Positions 24,628 to 32,875 of a stretch of DNA of 64,000 bases are shown in pieces (the first letter of the stretch is position 1; every line of letters starts with the position of its first letter). The notes under the pieces are model-generated. The model was not told the DNA's origin. It saw only the letters and a program-made list of their open reading frames with translations, and searched no databases. Source of the DNA: Propionibacteriaceae bacterium P6A17 (GTDB taxonomy: Bacteria > Actinomycetota > Actinomycetes > Propionibacteriales > Propionibacteriaceae); assembly GCA_000619965.1 (NCBI GenBank), contig JHVD01000002.1, positions 1 through 64,000 of the forward strand. Reading direction: 5' to 3'. A program made the translations under genes and the position numbers.

Positions 24628-25224
24628 TCAGGCGTAGCGACGAATCCCCTCGACGACCCGCTGGAAGCGGTCCTCGTCGAGGATGGCGCCGATGCGCCTC
24701 ACGGAGTCGGGGTCGATGCGGATGAAACGGTTGACGCGCACCTCGGACGGGCGACGCTTGCGATCCCAGTCGCCCTCGCCGATGTCCACCCAGTAGCGGC
24801 CGGCGCGCGCCTCCTGGACGGCGTCGCGGTCGTGGTCCTGGCTGGTCACCTGCAGCCCCAGGAGCCAGTCGCCGTCGCGCCCGACGAGCAGCACCGGCCG
24901 ATCCTTTCCTTGCAGGTGGTCCTCCTCGTAGGGCACCCACGTCCACACGATCTCGCCCGGGTCGGGGCGACCGTCGGGGTGCGGGTCGTAGACGGCGCGC
25001 ACGGGGCCGGTGTAGTCGCCGGGGTAGGCGCTGCTCTGCGACGACGGGACCGGCCGCTGCCCGCCGGGCTGGGAGCTGCGGGGCTCGTCGAGGTCTTGCG
25101 GGGCCGGGGCCGGCTGCCGGGGGCGCTGGGGCGCGGGTTGTCGTCGCTTCGTCTTGCGGCTCTGCCGCGTCATCTCGCGGATGCCGTCGAGCACGAGCTG
25201 CTTGAGCAGGCGTTGCCAGTTCAT
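24628..25224 (-). CDS. PemK/MazF-family protein with long N-terminal extension
   Basis: This 198-residue protein has a basic helix at the N-terminus (NWQRLLKQLVLDGIREMTRQ), a Pro/Gln/Arg-rich linker to about residue 70, then a PemK/MazF-like barrel with YPGDYTGPVRAVYDP, DPGEIVWTWVPYEEDHLQGK, RPVLLVGRDGDWLLGLQVTS and a closing RVNRFIRIDPDSVRRIGAIL. MazF-like proteins are ribosome-independent mRNA interferases in toxin-antitoxin pairs, but no antitoxin-sized gene is adjacent; many Actinobacteria carry such a solitary, conserved copy, so it may be a housekeeping RNA-related protein. ATG 25224 is chosen; GTG 25236 is possible. It is probably an operon with the membrane-protein gene upstream. Confidence 0.8.
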   Translation of the reverse strand: MNWQRLLKQLVLDGIREMTRQSRKTKRRQPAPQRPRQPAPAPQDLDEPRSSQPGGQRPVPSSQSSAYPGDYTGPVRAVYDPHPDGRPDPGEIVWTWVPYEEDHLQGKDRPVLLVGRDGDWLLGLQVTSQDHDRDAVQEARAGRYWVDIGEGDWDRKRRPSEVRVNRFIRIDPDSVRRIGAILDEDRFQRVVEGIRRYA

Positions 25225-25264
25225 GCGTGCGGTCACTCTCCTTGGGCTCAGCCGGGCCGGCCGG

Positions 25265-25870
25265 TCAGCGGTACTTGGGCAGGCGTCCGTAGACGATGTG
25301 GTCGGGCCGACGGTACGGCGTCGGGGCCTGCTCCCGCACCCGCTGCCACAGTGCGAAATACCTTGTCGTGGGGGGAAGGAGGAGGAGCAGCCAGAGGATC
25401 GCGGCGAACGCGACCGAGATGAGACCGTACAGGTTCACCAGCGTCGCACTCAGGGCGGCGAGCGCCAGCGCGACGCCGCCACCCCAGCGGGTCCAGCGCT
25501 GCCCCTGCCAGGCGTGGTAGCCGACGACTCCCGCCGACGCCGCCGTGAGGCCGGTCAGTGCCGTGTAGACGAACTCCAACGTCAGCGACAGCCACCGCCC
25601 CGGCTCCGGCTGCACCCACTGGGTGAGGTGTGCGGAGATGGGGTAGGTCTGCGAGTACGCGGCCCGATACCAGTGCCAGCCGTACGTCAGCGCCACCACC
25701 GCGACCGCGACGTACCCGACGACGGCGGCGACGAGGACCGTCGCCGGCCTGCGGGGCTCGCCGGTGCGCGGGCTGAGCGGGACGTCGTCGCGCAGCTCCT
25801 CGAGCGGCGGCAGCGTCGCGATCTCGCGGGGCGTCGTCGGGGGCTGGGCGGGGGAGGGGGGCTGCGTCAT
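25265..25870 (-). CDS. Four-helix membrane protein of unknown function
   Basis: This 201-residue protein has a Pro-rich N-terminus (about 1-45) with TTPREIATLPPLEELRDDVP, then four predicted membrane helices (about 47-68, 95-118, 127-147 and 150-172), with a periplasmic loop TYGWHWYRAAYSQTYPISAH after the first. The C-terminus is basic (RRPDHIVYGRLPKYR). I do not recognise the family. ATG 25870 overlaps the stop codon of the upstream amidohydrolase by 4 bases (ATGA), so the two are translationally coupled. The N-terminal linker is partly encoded by a GGGGCGTCGTCGGGG-type low-complexity word seen elsewhere between genes. Confidence 0.75.
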   Translation of the reverse strand: MTQPPSPAQPPTTPREIATLPPLEELRDDVPLSPRTGEPRRPATVLVAAVVGYVAVAVVALTYGWHWYRAAYSQTYPISAHLTQWVQPEPGRWLSLTLEFVYTALTGLTAASAGVVGYHAWQGQRWTRWGGGVALALAALSATLVNLYGLISVAFAAILWLLLLLPPTTRYFALWQRVREQAPTPYRRPDHIVYGRLPKYR

Positions 25871-27030
25871 GCAAGCTTGCCCGTCGCCAGGGCCACGAAG
25901 ATGCGCACCCCGTCGTCGAGCACGCCGTCGTCGAAGCGGGCGTAGGCGGAGTGGTTGAAGGGGGCGGTTGCGGGGTCGAGGTCTGGCGGGCAGGCGGACA
26001 GGCCGAAGAAGCAGCCGGGGACTTCGAGCAGCACGCGGGAGAAGTCCTCGGAGCTGGTGAGGGAGTTGGTCCACCTCAGGTGGCGCTCGGCGCCAAGCTC
26101 GCGGGTGATCGTCTGGGCGACGTACTCCGTCTCGGCCTCGTCGTTGATGGTGGGCGGGTAGGACTGCGGGTTGTCGATCTCGGCGGCGAGCCCGTGGGCG
26201 GCGGCGATGCCCTCGGCGTAGCGGGTGAGCCGCTCGACGACCTTGTCGCGCGCCTCGGGGGAGAACGTGCGGATCGAGGCCTCGAGCTCGGCCGACTCGG
26301 GGATGACGTTGCACGCCTCGCCGGCCGACAGCTTGCCGATGGTGATGACGACCGGCTCGAACGCGTCGAACTGGCGCGTCACCATCGTGTGCGTGCCGAG
26401 CACCATCTCCGCGAGGGCGGGGACGGGGTCGTTGGCCTTGTGGGGGGCCGATCCGTGGCCGCCCTGGCCGACGAAGCGGATGCGCATGACGTCGTGCGAG
26501 GCCATCGTCGTGCCCGGCTTGGTGGTGAACGTGCCGTAGGGCTCCATGCCGGCCCAGACGTGCAGCGCGTAGGCGGCGTCGGGGCGACGGCCGGCCGCGT
26601 CGAGGACCCCCTCGGCGAGCATGTGGCTGGCGCCGTCGACGGACTCCTCGCCCGGCTGGAACATGAACACGACGTCGCCGGCCAGCTCGTCGCGACGTGC
26701 GCACAGCTCGCGGGCGGCGCCGACGAGGATCGACATGTGGAGGTCGTGGCCGCAGGCGTGCATGTTGCCGTTCGTGGAGGCCCAGTCGAGGCCGGTGGCC
26801 TCCCGCACGGGCAGGGCATCCATGTCGGCGCGCAGCAGGACGGTGCGGGGGTCGTCGGTGGGCTTCGTGCCGCGCAGGACGGCGGTGATGGAGGTGAGGG
26901 AGTCGCCGAGGGTGATTTCGAGCGGGAGCCCGTCGAGCGCCTCGAGGACGGCGGCCTGCGTCTGCGGCAGGTGCAGACCGACCTCGGGGATTTGGTGCAG
27001 GCGACGGCGAAGCGCGACGAGTTCGGACAT
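25867..27030 (-). CDS. M20-family amidohydrolase (N-acyl amino acid/hippurate type)
   Basis: This 387-residue dinuclear zinc hydrolase carries LLRADMDALPV (about 65-75), NGNMHACGHDLHMSILVGAA with the metal Cys/His/Asp ligands (about 87-106), FQPGEESVDGASHMLAEG with the catalytic Glu pair (about 123-140), the dimerisation-domain segment GQGGHGSAPHKANDP and the late SSEDFSR motif. Such enzymes release amino acids from N-acyl, hippuryl or indole-acetyl conjugates in the cytoplasm. AGAAGGAGA before ATG 27030 is a strong ribosome binding site. It heads a two- or three-gene minus-strand operon. The exact substrate is not determinable. Confidence 0.92.
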   Translation of the reverse strand: MSELVALRRRLHQIPEVGLHLPQTQAAVLEALDGLPLEITLGDSLTSITAVLRGTKPTDDPRTVLLRADMDALPVREATGLDWASTNGNMHACGHDLHMSILVGAARELCARRDELAGDVVFMFQPGEESVDGASHMLAEGVLDAAGRRPDAAYALHVWAGMEPYGTFTTKPGTTMASHDVMRIRFVGQGGHGSAPHKANDPVPALAEMVLGTHTMVTRQFDAFEPVVITIGKLSAGEACNVIPESAELEASIRTFSPEARDKVVERLTRYAEGIAAAHGLAAEIDNPQSYPPTINDEAETEYVAQTITRELGAERHLRWTNSLTSSEDFSRVLLEVPGCFFGLSACPPDLDPATAPFNHSAYARFDDGVLDDGVRIFVALATGKLA

Positions 27031-27094
27031 GGGAATCTCCTTCTGGGCTCCCCCGAAGCCTAGCGCGGCGGGGTGCAGGGGCCCGGGCGGCGGC

Positions 27095-27958
27095 TCAGCC
27101 AGGGAACGCGAAGGCGGCCACGGCGTCCAGCCGCTGGAACGGGACGTGCACGTCGGCCTGCGCGGCGGTCACGGGCTTCGCGCAGAACGCGATCCCGAGG
27201 GCGGCCGTCGCGAGCATCGTGAGGTCGTTGGCCCCATCCCCGACGGCGACCGCCCGGCTGAGCGGCACCCCGGCGTCGGCGGCGAACGTCCGCAGGTCCA
27301 CCGACTTCCGCCGGCGGTCGATGATGTCGCCCACGACCTCGCCGGTCAGGACTTCGCGCCCTTCCCGTCGCGTCGTCCCGAGGACGTTCGCGGAGAAGAA
27401 GTCGAGCCCGACCTCATCGGCGAGCGGCCCGACGAGCTGCGTGAACCCGCCCGACGTCACCCCGATCCGCGCGCCCCGCTCATGCACCGCCGCGACGAGT
27501 TCCCTCGCCCCCGGCGTGAGCGTCATGCGGGGGTACACCTCGTCGAAGACCGTAGTGGGAAGCCCCTTGAGGGTGGCGACGCGGCGGCGCAGTGACTCCG
27601 CGAAGTCCAGCTCGCCCCGCATCGCGGCCTCCGTGATCGCCGCCACCTCGGCGCCCTTGCCTGCGTGCTCGGCGAGCAGGTCGATGGCCTCGGTGGTGGT
27701 GAAGGTGGAGTCGACGTCGCACATCACCAGCCCGGCGTCGCCCTCCGCCAGCTCGCCGTCGATCACCCCGACGGCCACCCCCGGCCCGGCGTCGGCCCGC
27801 AGCCGAGTGCGCAGCGACTCCGGGTCGTCGCACTCCAGGAACTCGTGGACGACGTGCCCGAACGGCGCCTCCCATGCCCGGACCTGCGCGTGCGCGAGGG
27901 CCGAGAGGGCGACGTCGGGGATGGGTGCGGGGGACGCGAGCGTGACGCGGGTGTGCAT
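27095..27958 (-). CDS. serB: Phosphoserine phosphatase
   Basis: This 287-residue HAD hydrolase removes phosphate from L-phosphoserine in the last step of serine synthesis. Motif I DVDSTFTT (nucleophile Asp81), motif II TSGGFTQ (about 168-174), motif III Lys in RRRKSVD and motif IV AVGDGANDLTMLATAALGIA are present. The N-terminal 75 residues form a short degenerate regulatory region. TAGGCT ends 6 nt before ATG 27958, indicating leaderless translation. It is monocistronic; nothing nearby belongs to serine synthesis. Confidence 0.94.
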   Translation of the reverse strand: MHTRVTLASPAPIPDVALSALAHAQVRAWEAPFGHVVHEFLECDDPESLRTRLRADAGPGVAVGVIDGELAEGDAGLVMCDVDSTFTTTEAIDLLAEHAGKGAEVAAITEAAMRGELDFAESLRRRVATLKGLPTTVFDEVYPRMTLTPGARELVAAVHERGARIGVTSGGFTQLVGPLADEVGLDFFSANVLGTTRREGREVLTGEVVGDIIDRRRKSVDLRTFAADAGVPLSRAVAVGDGANDLTMLATAALGIAFCAKPVTAAQADVHVPFQRLDAVAAFAFPG

Positions 27959-27964
27959 GGCGAA

Positions 27965-27970
27965 AGCCTA
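27965..27970 (-). promoter_or_regulatory. -10 box of serB (leaderless)
   Basis: TAGGCT on the minus strand ends 6 nt before the ATG at 27958. Confidence 0.55.
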
Positions 27971-28022
27971 GGGGTCCGGCAGATGCAGTGGAACACCTCG
28001 GGGCTGCTGCGGCCGAATTGGC

Positions 28023-28051
28023 TGTTGGCAGAACTCACGGTTTCCGATACC
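28023..28051 (+). promoter_or_regulatory. Promoter of the secreted protein pair
   Basis: TTGGCA (28023-28028), a 17-bp spacer and TACCGT (28046-28051) lie upstream of the ATG at 28124, leaving a leader of about 65 nt with a GGGAGA ribosome binding site. Confidence 0.45.
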
Positions 28052-28123
28052 GTGGCGCCGCACCCTACCTGCTGAGGGTGGTGGAGGATCCAATTCGCTC
28101 ATCGAAGAGTTGGGAGAATCTGA

Positions 28124-28663
28124 ATGTCGATTGCAAAGGGAGGGATGTTGCCGTCGGCAGCGGCGCTTCCGCTGACCGGGACCGTTGTCGCCCCAGTGCC
28201 CGCGTCTGCAGCCTGCGCGACGTCGGTCGGTGACGCACCTGCCGCAGTGGCAGTGCCCTGCTGTGTGGCGTCCATCGACTATGTCGTCCCGGGGAAGCCC
28301 GTGCGGATGCCGTTTTCTGGAGTCCCGGTCTTCAAGAACGGCCCAGGGGGGTCCATGTCGGTGAGCCGCAGCTATTCGGGGAGTGTCTCCGCCTCCGTCA
28401 CAGCGGGATCGAGCGCGGAGGTGGGAGCGGTGCTGGCCAAGGCGCAAGTGAGTATTGGCGCCCAGCTTTCCACCAGCAACTCCACCAGCGCCACGAACAC
28501 CTACTCGCGAAATATCACCCCCGGCAAGTACGGCAACGCCCAGTATGTTTCCCACGGGCATGATGTTTCGTACACGAAGCGTCGGCTCAACCGAGACTGC
28601 TCGACGACGACTCTCGGCTCCGGCAGGATCAAATTCCCGAGCCCTGAGGAGGGGTGGTACTGA
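28124..28663 (+). CDS. Predicted exported protein of unknown function
   Basis: This 179-residue protein has ATG 28124 with GGGAGA upstream. A weak signal-peptide-like N-terminus (about 1-30, ending VPASA) is followed by a Cys-containing segment (CATSV, PCCVAS). The Ser/Thr/Ala-rich middle (about 77-125) alternates in the manner of beta strands (SVSASVTAGSSAEVGAVLAK, then AQVSIGAQLSTSNSTSATNT), reminiscent of amphipathic hairpins in pore-forming or adhesin-like proteins; that comparison is only impressionistic. The C-terminus has a further Cys (NRDCSTTTLGSG). Its stop codon overlaps the start of the lipoprotein gene that follows, so the two probably act together. No family recognised. Confidence 0.6.
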   Translation: MSIAKGGMLPSAAALPLTGTVVAPVPASAACATSVGDAPAAVAVPCCVASIDYVVPGKPVRMPFSGVPVFKNGPGGSMSVSRSYSGSVSASVTAGSSAEVGAVLAKAQVSIGAQLSTSNSTSATNTYSRNITPGKYGNAQYVSHGHDVSYTKRRLNRDCSTTTLGSGRIKFPSPEEGWY

Positions 28664-29148
28664 TGGGAGACGTCCGCATGATCGCCAACCGCCGTCTTGA
28701 GTTCGTTGCCTTGGCGCTCGTCGCGCTGGTGACGGGGTGTGCGTCTTCACCACCAGCGCCGCCGACGCCAGTCCCGGCCCCCAGCGTGAGTGCCACTGTC
28801 GGCCCAGCGAGCGAAGCCCCGGCCAGTCCCGAGGAGCCCCCGTCGTTGCCCGCCCGCTCCGACGACGCTATCGCATCCAGCGTGGCGAGCAACGGTGCCG
28901 TCACCAGCGCCACCGGCACGGTCTCGGCGGACGCACACTACGTCGTCCGCGCGGCGTGCGTCGGCGCCGAGGAGATGACCTATCGGCTCCTGCTGGACGG
29001 CAAAGAGATCAGTTCGAGCACCTGGAGCTGCGGCAAGGTGGTGGAGAACACCGCCACCACCGCCGGCGAGCAAGGTGTGATCGAGGTGCAACTCGTCGAT
29101 CCATCTGCCGGCGCCACCGGGTTTGCCGAGGTCGTCCGCCGGGACTGA
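28663..29148 (+). CDS. Predicted lipoprotein of unknown function
   Basis: This 161-residue protein starts at ATG 28663, overlapping the upstream stop by one base (TGATG), with GAGGAGG shortly before. The signal peptide (about 6-28) ends in lipobox VTGC. A Pro/Ala/Ser linker (about 29-70) is followed by a compact domain with ATGTVSADAHYVVRAACVG, EMTYRLLLDGKEISSSTWSC and VIEVQLVDPSAGATGFAEV: a two-cysteine beta-sandwich pattern. It is translationally coupled to the exported protein. Unknown function; a surface complex with its partner is inference. Confidence 0.7.
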   Translation: MGDVRMIANRRLEFVALALVALVTGCASSPPAPPTPVPAPSVSATVGPASEAPASPEEPPSLPARSDDAIASSVASNGAVTSATGTVSADAHYVVRAACVGAEEMTYRLLLDGKEISSSTWSCGKVVENTATTAGEQGVIEVQLVDPSAGATGFAEVVRRD

Positions 29149-29170
29149 GCGGCCGGGCCTCGGCCCCGGC

Positions 29171-30619
29171 TCAGCGGCCCGACGCCACGAGCTCCATCTG
29201 CACGGTGTGCGCCTCGCCGTCGCGGACGAAGCCCACCTCGACGGTCTGCCCCACCTCCTGCGCGCGCACCAGCCCGACGAGCTGCGAGGTCGAGGACACG
29301 CTGCGGCCCGCGATGCTGGTCACGATGTCGCCGGGCTGGAGGCCGGCCTTCGCGGCGGGGGACCCGTCGACGACGGCCGCCACCTGCGCGCCGAGCTGAC
29401 CAGTGGTCTGCGGATCCGACGCGGTGACGCCGATCTGCGGGTAGACGGCCGTGCCTGAGTTGATGAGCTGCTTCGCGACGTGCTGCGCCTGATGCGCGGA
29501 GATCGCAAACCCGAGGCCGATGCTGCCGGACTGGCTGGAGCTCTGCTGGCTGCCGGAGAGCGTCGCGATCGAGCTCGTGATGCCGACGAGCTGCCCCGAC
29601 GCGTTGACGAGCGCGCCGCCGGAGTTGCCCGGGTTGATGGCCGCATTGGTCTGGATGGCAGCGGTCACGACGGCGTCCGACGACGACTGCTGCTGGCCCG
29701 GGAACACGTCCTGCTGCGACTGGTCGGTCTGCGACTCGACGGCCTGCGTCGTGACGGGGCGGTCGAGCGCGGAGACGATGCCGGTGGTGACGGTGTTGGA
29801 CAGCCCGAGCGGGTTGCCGATCGCCATCACCGGGTCGCCCACCTTCAGCGCGTTGGAGTCGCCCCACGCGATCGGCTGGAGATCCTCCGGCGGGTTGACA
29901 AGGCGAATCACCGCGAGGTCCGTCGAAGGATCCGTGCCGACGAGTTCGGCGTCGTACGTGCTGTCGCCGAGGGTGACGCGCAGTTGTTGGGCGCCGTTGA
30001 CGACGTGGTTGTTGGTGACGATGTGGCCCTGCTCGTCGATGACGACGCCCGAGCCCTGCGCGCCACCGAGGCCGGACGCGACCTGGATCGCCACCACCGA
30101 CTTGCGCGCCACATCCGCGACCGCAGTCCAGTTGGGGTTGTTCGGGTCGGCCTGCTTCACCGTCGTGCCCTGGGTCGTCCCCGAGCTGGTGCCCTGATCC
30201 TGCGTCTGCGTCACGGCGGCCGGGCGCCGGCCGTCGAGGTACTGCGTCGTGAGCACAGCCGACCCGGCCCCCACGCCGCCCGCGAGCATCGTGATGCCGA
30301 GTACCGTCGCGGTGAGCCGGCCCGCACGCCGGGGCTTGCGGGACTTCGTCGCGGTCGCGGTGACGCTCGCCTGGGACTGCCCCTGGTACTGCTGTGAGGT
30401 CTGCTGAGAGGTCTGTTGCGCGTAGCCCTGCGGGTAGCCCGGGTAGCTCTGGCCGTGGCCCTGCCCCTTGGACGGCGTCCCTCCGGCCTGCTGCGACCAC
30501 GGGTTCGACGCCGGCCCGGCCTGGGGCTGGCCCGTCCATTGCCCCGACCCCTCGGCGGGACGATTGCCGACCATGTCGGCGCTGCCTTCGCGGCTCCAGG
30601 GATTCGGGGTGTCGCTCAT
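29171..30619 (-). CDS. HtrA/DegP-like membrane-anchored serine protease with PDZ domain
   Basis: This 482-residue protein carries a Gln/Gly/Ser/Pro-rich cytoplasmic N-terminus (about 1-95), one membrane helix (about 102-125) and an extracytoplasmic trypsin-like domain with the triad His205 (TNNHVV), Asp234 (STDLAVI) and Ser333 (INPGNSGGAL). A C-terminal PDZ domain (about 385-475) has KAGLQPGDIVTSIAGRSVSS. It degrades or processes misfolded envelope proteins. The Gln/Ser-rich insert between Asp and Ser (about 288-312) is longer than usual. GAGGAG precedes ATG 30619. It converges with the lipoprotein gene. Confidence 0.93.
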   Translation of the reverse strand: MSDTPNPWSREGSADMVGNRPAEGSGQWTGQPQAGPASNPWSQQAGGTPSKGQGHGQSYPGYPQGYAQQTSQQTSQQYQGQSQASVTATATKSRKPRRAGRLTATVLGITMLAGGVGAGSAVLTTQYLDGRRPAAVTQTQDQGTSSGTTQGTTVKQADPNNPNWTAVADVARKSVVAIQVASGLGGAQGSGVVIDEQGHIVTNNHVVNGAQQLRVTLGDSTYDAELVGTDPSTDLAVIRLVNPPEDLQPIAWGDSNALKVGDPVMAIGNPLGLSNTVTTGIVSALDRPVTTQAVESQTDQSQQDVFPGQQQSSSDAVVTAAIQTNAAINPGNSGGALVNASGQLVGITSSIATLSGSQQSSSQSGSIGLGFAISAHQAQHVAKQLINSGTAVYPQIGVTASDPQTTGQLGAQVAAVVDGSPAAKAGLQPGDIVTSIAGRSVSSTSQLVGLVRAQEVGQTVEVGFVRDGEAHTVQMELVASGR

Positions 30620-30710
30620 GATTGCTCCTCGTTCGTTCGGACGTTCTCCATGGAATGCGCCGAACCTGTGTGAATCCTGTGGGCGCCCCGCGCGGTCTCT
30701 GTGAATCGCA

Positions 30711-31706
30711 TCAGCGCTGCGAACGCACCACCGTGTAGTGCGGGTCCTGCGCGACGACGCGCGTCCGGCCGAGCCGGTTGTTGAGCTCCTTGCGCCACGG
30801 GAGGTGGGAGTTGTAGACGCACCAGAGCGTGCCGCCTGGGCGCAGGAGCCGGCGGGCGTCGTCGAAGAGGGCGAGGGTGGCGTCGGAGTCCTTGGCGGTG
30901 CCGCGGTGGAAGGGCGGGTTGGTGACGATTGCGTCGAACGAGCCGTCGGCCAGCGACGAGGTCCCGTCGGCCCAGCGCGCATCGACGTCGAGGCCTGACT
31001 CGGCCGCCGCGATCTGCGTGGCCGCGACGCCGGCCCAGCTCACGTCGACGCCGGTCACCCGGTGGCCGCGCTTTGCGAGGCTTACGGCGATCGAGCCGTC
31101 GCCGCAGCCGAAGTCGAGGACGTCAGCGCCGTCGACGGCGAGGTGTTGCAGCAGCAGGCGCGTGCCGGGGTCGATCTTCGTGCCGCCGAAGGTGGCGCCG
31201 TGCGCGGCGACGGTGATGCCGAGGTCGTCGTGGCGTTTGATCTTGGGCCAGTCGGAGTGGGCGCCCTCGGCGGGGCCCCACGCGCGCAGCACGCGCGACT
31301 TCTGGCGGCCGAGACTCGCGTTGACGGCCGTGAAGTACTTCGCGAGGACGGAGTTCATGGAGTGGTTCATGTGCTTCACGCGCCCGCCGCCCAGGAAGAG
31401 CACGTCGTCGCGCCCGAGCGCGCTGGCGGCGATCTCGTCGAGGGCGCCCAGCGACTTGGGCAGTCGCGCCATCGCGCAGGCGGCGCCGCCCAGCTCGTCG
31501 GGATGGTCTGCCAGCAGCTCCGCAGGCACGAGGCGGGCGTCGCGGAGGTCGTCGCAGAACACGCGCACTTCGGCGCCGCGCTCCAGCAGCGGCCCGACGA
31601 GCGCCGGCGCGTCGAACACGGCGACGGTGGAGAGGTGGGCGGGTGCCTCGTCGAGCAGGAGCGCGTCGACGGGGTCCAGCGCGGGCGGCAGGGCGGGGCT
31701 GGTCAC
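30711..31706 (-). CDS. RsmC/RlmG-like rRNA guanine-N2 methyltransferase
   Basis: This 331-residue class I methyltransferase has an N-terminal degenerate domain (about 1-165), SAM-binding motif VLDFGCGDGSIAVSLAKRGH (about 190-209), VTGVDVSWAGV and the catalytic TNPPFHRGTAKDSDATLALF (about 254-273). NPPF is the hallmark of the RsmC/RlmG group that modifies guanine N2 in 16S (G1207) or 23S rRNA; which target applies is not decidable here. GTG 31706 has GGAG five bases upstream. A TAGGCT -10 box lies about 33 nt upstream (31739-31744). Confidence 0.88.
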   Translation of the reverse strand: MTSPALPPALDPVDALLLDEAPAHLSTVAVFDAPALVGPLLERGAEVRVFCDDLRDARLVPAELLADHPDELGGAACAMARLPKSLGALDEIAASALGRDDVLFLGGGRVKHMNHSMNSVLAKYFTAVNASLGRQKSRVLRAWGPAEGAHSDWPKIKRHDDLGITVAAHGATFGGTKIDPGTRLLLQHLAVDGADVLDFGCGDGSIAVSLAKRGHRVTGVDVSWAGVAATQIAAAESGLDVDARWADGTSSLADGSFDAIVTNPPFHRGTAKDSDATLALFDDARRLLRPGGTLWCVYNSHLPWRKELNNRLGRTRVVAQDPHYTVVRSQR

Positions 31707-31738
31707 GGGGGCTCCTTCGGTGGCGTGCGTTGCGCTCC

Positions 31739-31744
31739 AGCCTA
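31739..31744 (-). promoter_or_regulatory. -10 box of the rRNA methyltransferase gene
   Basis: TAGGCT on the minus strand gives a leader of about 25 nt that includes a GGAG ribosome binding site before GTG 31706. Confidence 0.5.
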
Positions 31745-31793
31745 CCTGCGGGCGCCGAAGGTGGCCCGGGCGACGACCGCGGGCCCGTCGCCC

Positions 31794-32741
31794 CTACCGG
31801 GCCTGCCCTGCGACGACGGTGACCGCGTCGTGGATGAGTCTCGCCGCGAGCCGCGCGGTGCGGGCGTCGATGTCGTGGCGCGGGTTCAGCTCCACCACGT
31901 CGAGGAGCCTCAGCTTGCCCGTTCTCGCGGCCTCCCGCACCGCCGCGACGACGACCTGCGGCGGCACTCCGAGCGCTGCGGGGGCGGAGACGCCGGGTGC
32001 GTGGGCGGCGGGGAGCACGTCGAGGTCGATGGTGAGGTGGAGGACGTCGAGGTCGGCGGCGAAGTGGCGCACGAACTGCCGCACCGCGTCGAGCGTGCAG
32101 TCGACGTCGAGCAGCGTGGCCACGCCGAGCGCCTTGGCTCGGGCGAACAGGATGCCGGTGTTGGACGGCTCGGCGATGCCCGCGACGGCGTAGCGCAGCG
32201 CCCTGCCTTCGGCGCGTTCGGCCTCGGCCATCTGCAGGAAGGAGGTGCCCGACGAGGCCCGCTCGGCCTGGCGGAGGTCGAAGTGGGCGTCGAGGTTGAG
32301 GACGCCGAAGCGCCCACCCGACGTCAGCCCCGCCCCCGCGAGCCCCAGGTAGGACGCCCACGCGGTCTCGTGGCCGCCGCCGAGCACGACGGTGAGCTGG
32401 TTGCCGGGGGCGGTGAGCGACTCGGCGATCCGGGCGCCCATCGCCGCCTGGCCTGCCTCCAGCTCGTCCCCGACGACGGTGACGTCGCCGCGGTCGACCA
32501 GCGCGACGGCGCCGTGGGCGAGGGGGCCGTGGAGGGCCAGCGGGGCGAGCGCGCGGCGCAGCTCGACGGGGCCCGCCGCCGCCCCGACGCGGCCGAGGTT
32601 GCGGCGGACGCCCTCGTCGGAGGCGAACCCCAGCAGCGCGACGTGCGCCGGGCCGAGGGCCTCCGTGCGGATGCGCTGGTGCCACCGCGCGTGCTCGTCG
32701 CCGTCGCCGTCAGTGCGTCCCTGCCAGATCATGGGGGTCAT
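31794..32741 (-). CDS. hutG: Formimidoylglutamase
   Basis: This 315-residue arginase-superfamily enzyme hydrolyses N-formimidoyl-L-glutamate to glutamate and formamide, the last step of histidine degradation. Metal-binding words are GGGHETAWASYLG, NLDAHFDLRQAERASSGTSF and TIDLDVLPAAHAPGVSAPAA, which distinguish HutG from arginase. ATG 32741 is used; a second ATG at 32732 is possible, and no clear ribosome binding site precedes either. It is divergent from the rest of the hut genes, separated from them by a Tat-exported protein gene of unknown role. Assignment is strong because hutU, hutI and hutH lie within 6 kb. Confidence 0.92.
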   Translation of the reverse strand: MTPMIWQGRTDGDGDEHARWHQRIRTEALGPAHVALLGFASDEGVRRNLGRVGAAAGPVELRRALAPLALHGPLAHGAVALVDRGDVTVVGDELEAGQAAMGARIAESLTAPGNQLTVVLGGGHETAWASYLGLAGAGLTSGGRFGVLNLDAHFDLRQAERASSGTSFLQMAEAERAEGRALRYAVAGIAEPSNTGILFARAKALGVATLLDVDCTLDAVRQFVRHFAADLDVLHLTIDLDVLPAAHAPGVSAPAALGVPPQVVVAAVREAARTGKLRLLDVVELNPRHDIDARTARLAARLIHDAVTVVAGQAR

Positions 32742-32749
32742 TCTTGCAG

Positions 32750-32773
32750 GCCGCGGGTGGGCGAGGCGTCGGC
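32750..32773. repeat. 24-bp direct repeat, left copy
   Basis: A perfect 24-bp word beginning GCCGCGGGTGGGCGAGG and ending CGTCGGC, 9 bp upstream of the hutG start. The identical right copy is at 33608-33631, so the pair brackets the exported-protein gene. Confidence 0.75.
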
Positions 32774-32821
32774 GCGGACGAGACTCCTCTGGACCCTGCG
32801 GCCCTCCAAGGTCCGACCAAC

Positions 32822-32839
32822 TTGGCACAATCCTGCCAA
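32822..32839. promoter_or_regulatory. TTGGCA-N6-TGCCAA operator candidate
   Basis: A perfect inverted repeat of 6-bp arms with a 6-bp spacer, between divergent hutG and the exported-protein gene, 37 nt before the GTG at 32876. Confidence 0.45.
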
Positions 32840-32875
32840 TTGGGTGCAGTGGCAAAACCAGAGTGTCCTGAGAGC

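Noticed and set aside
24628-25224. Complete toxin-antitoxin module
   Set aside because: No antitoxin-sized gene with a DNA-binding fold is adjacent, and the neighbours are metabolic.
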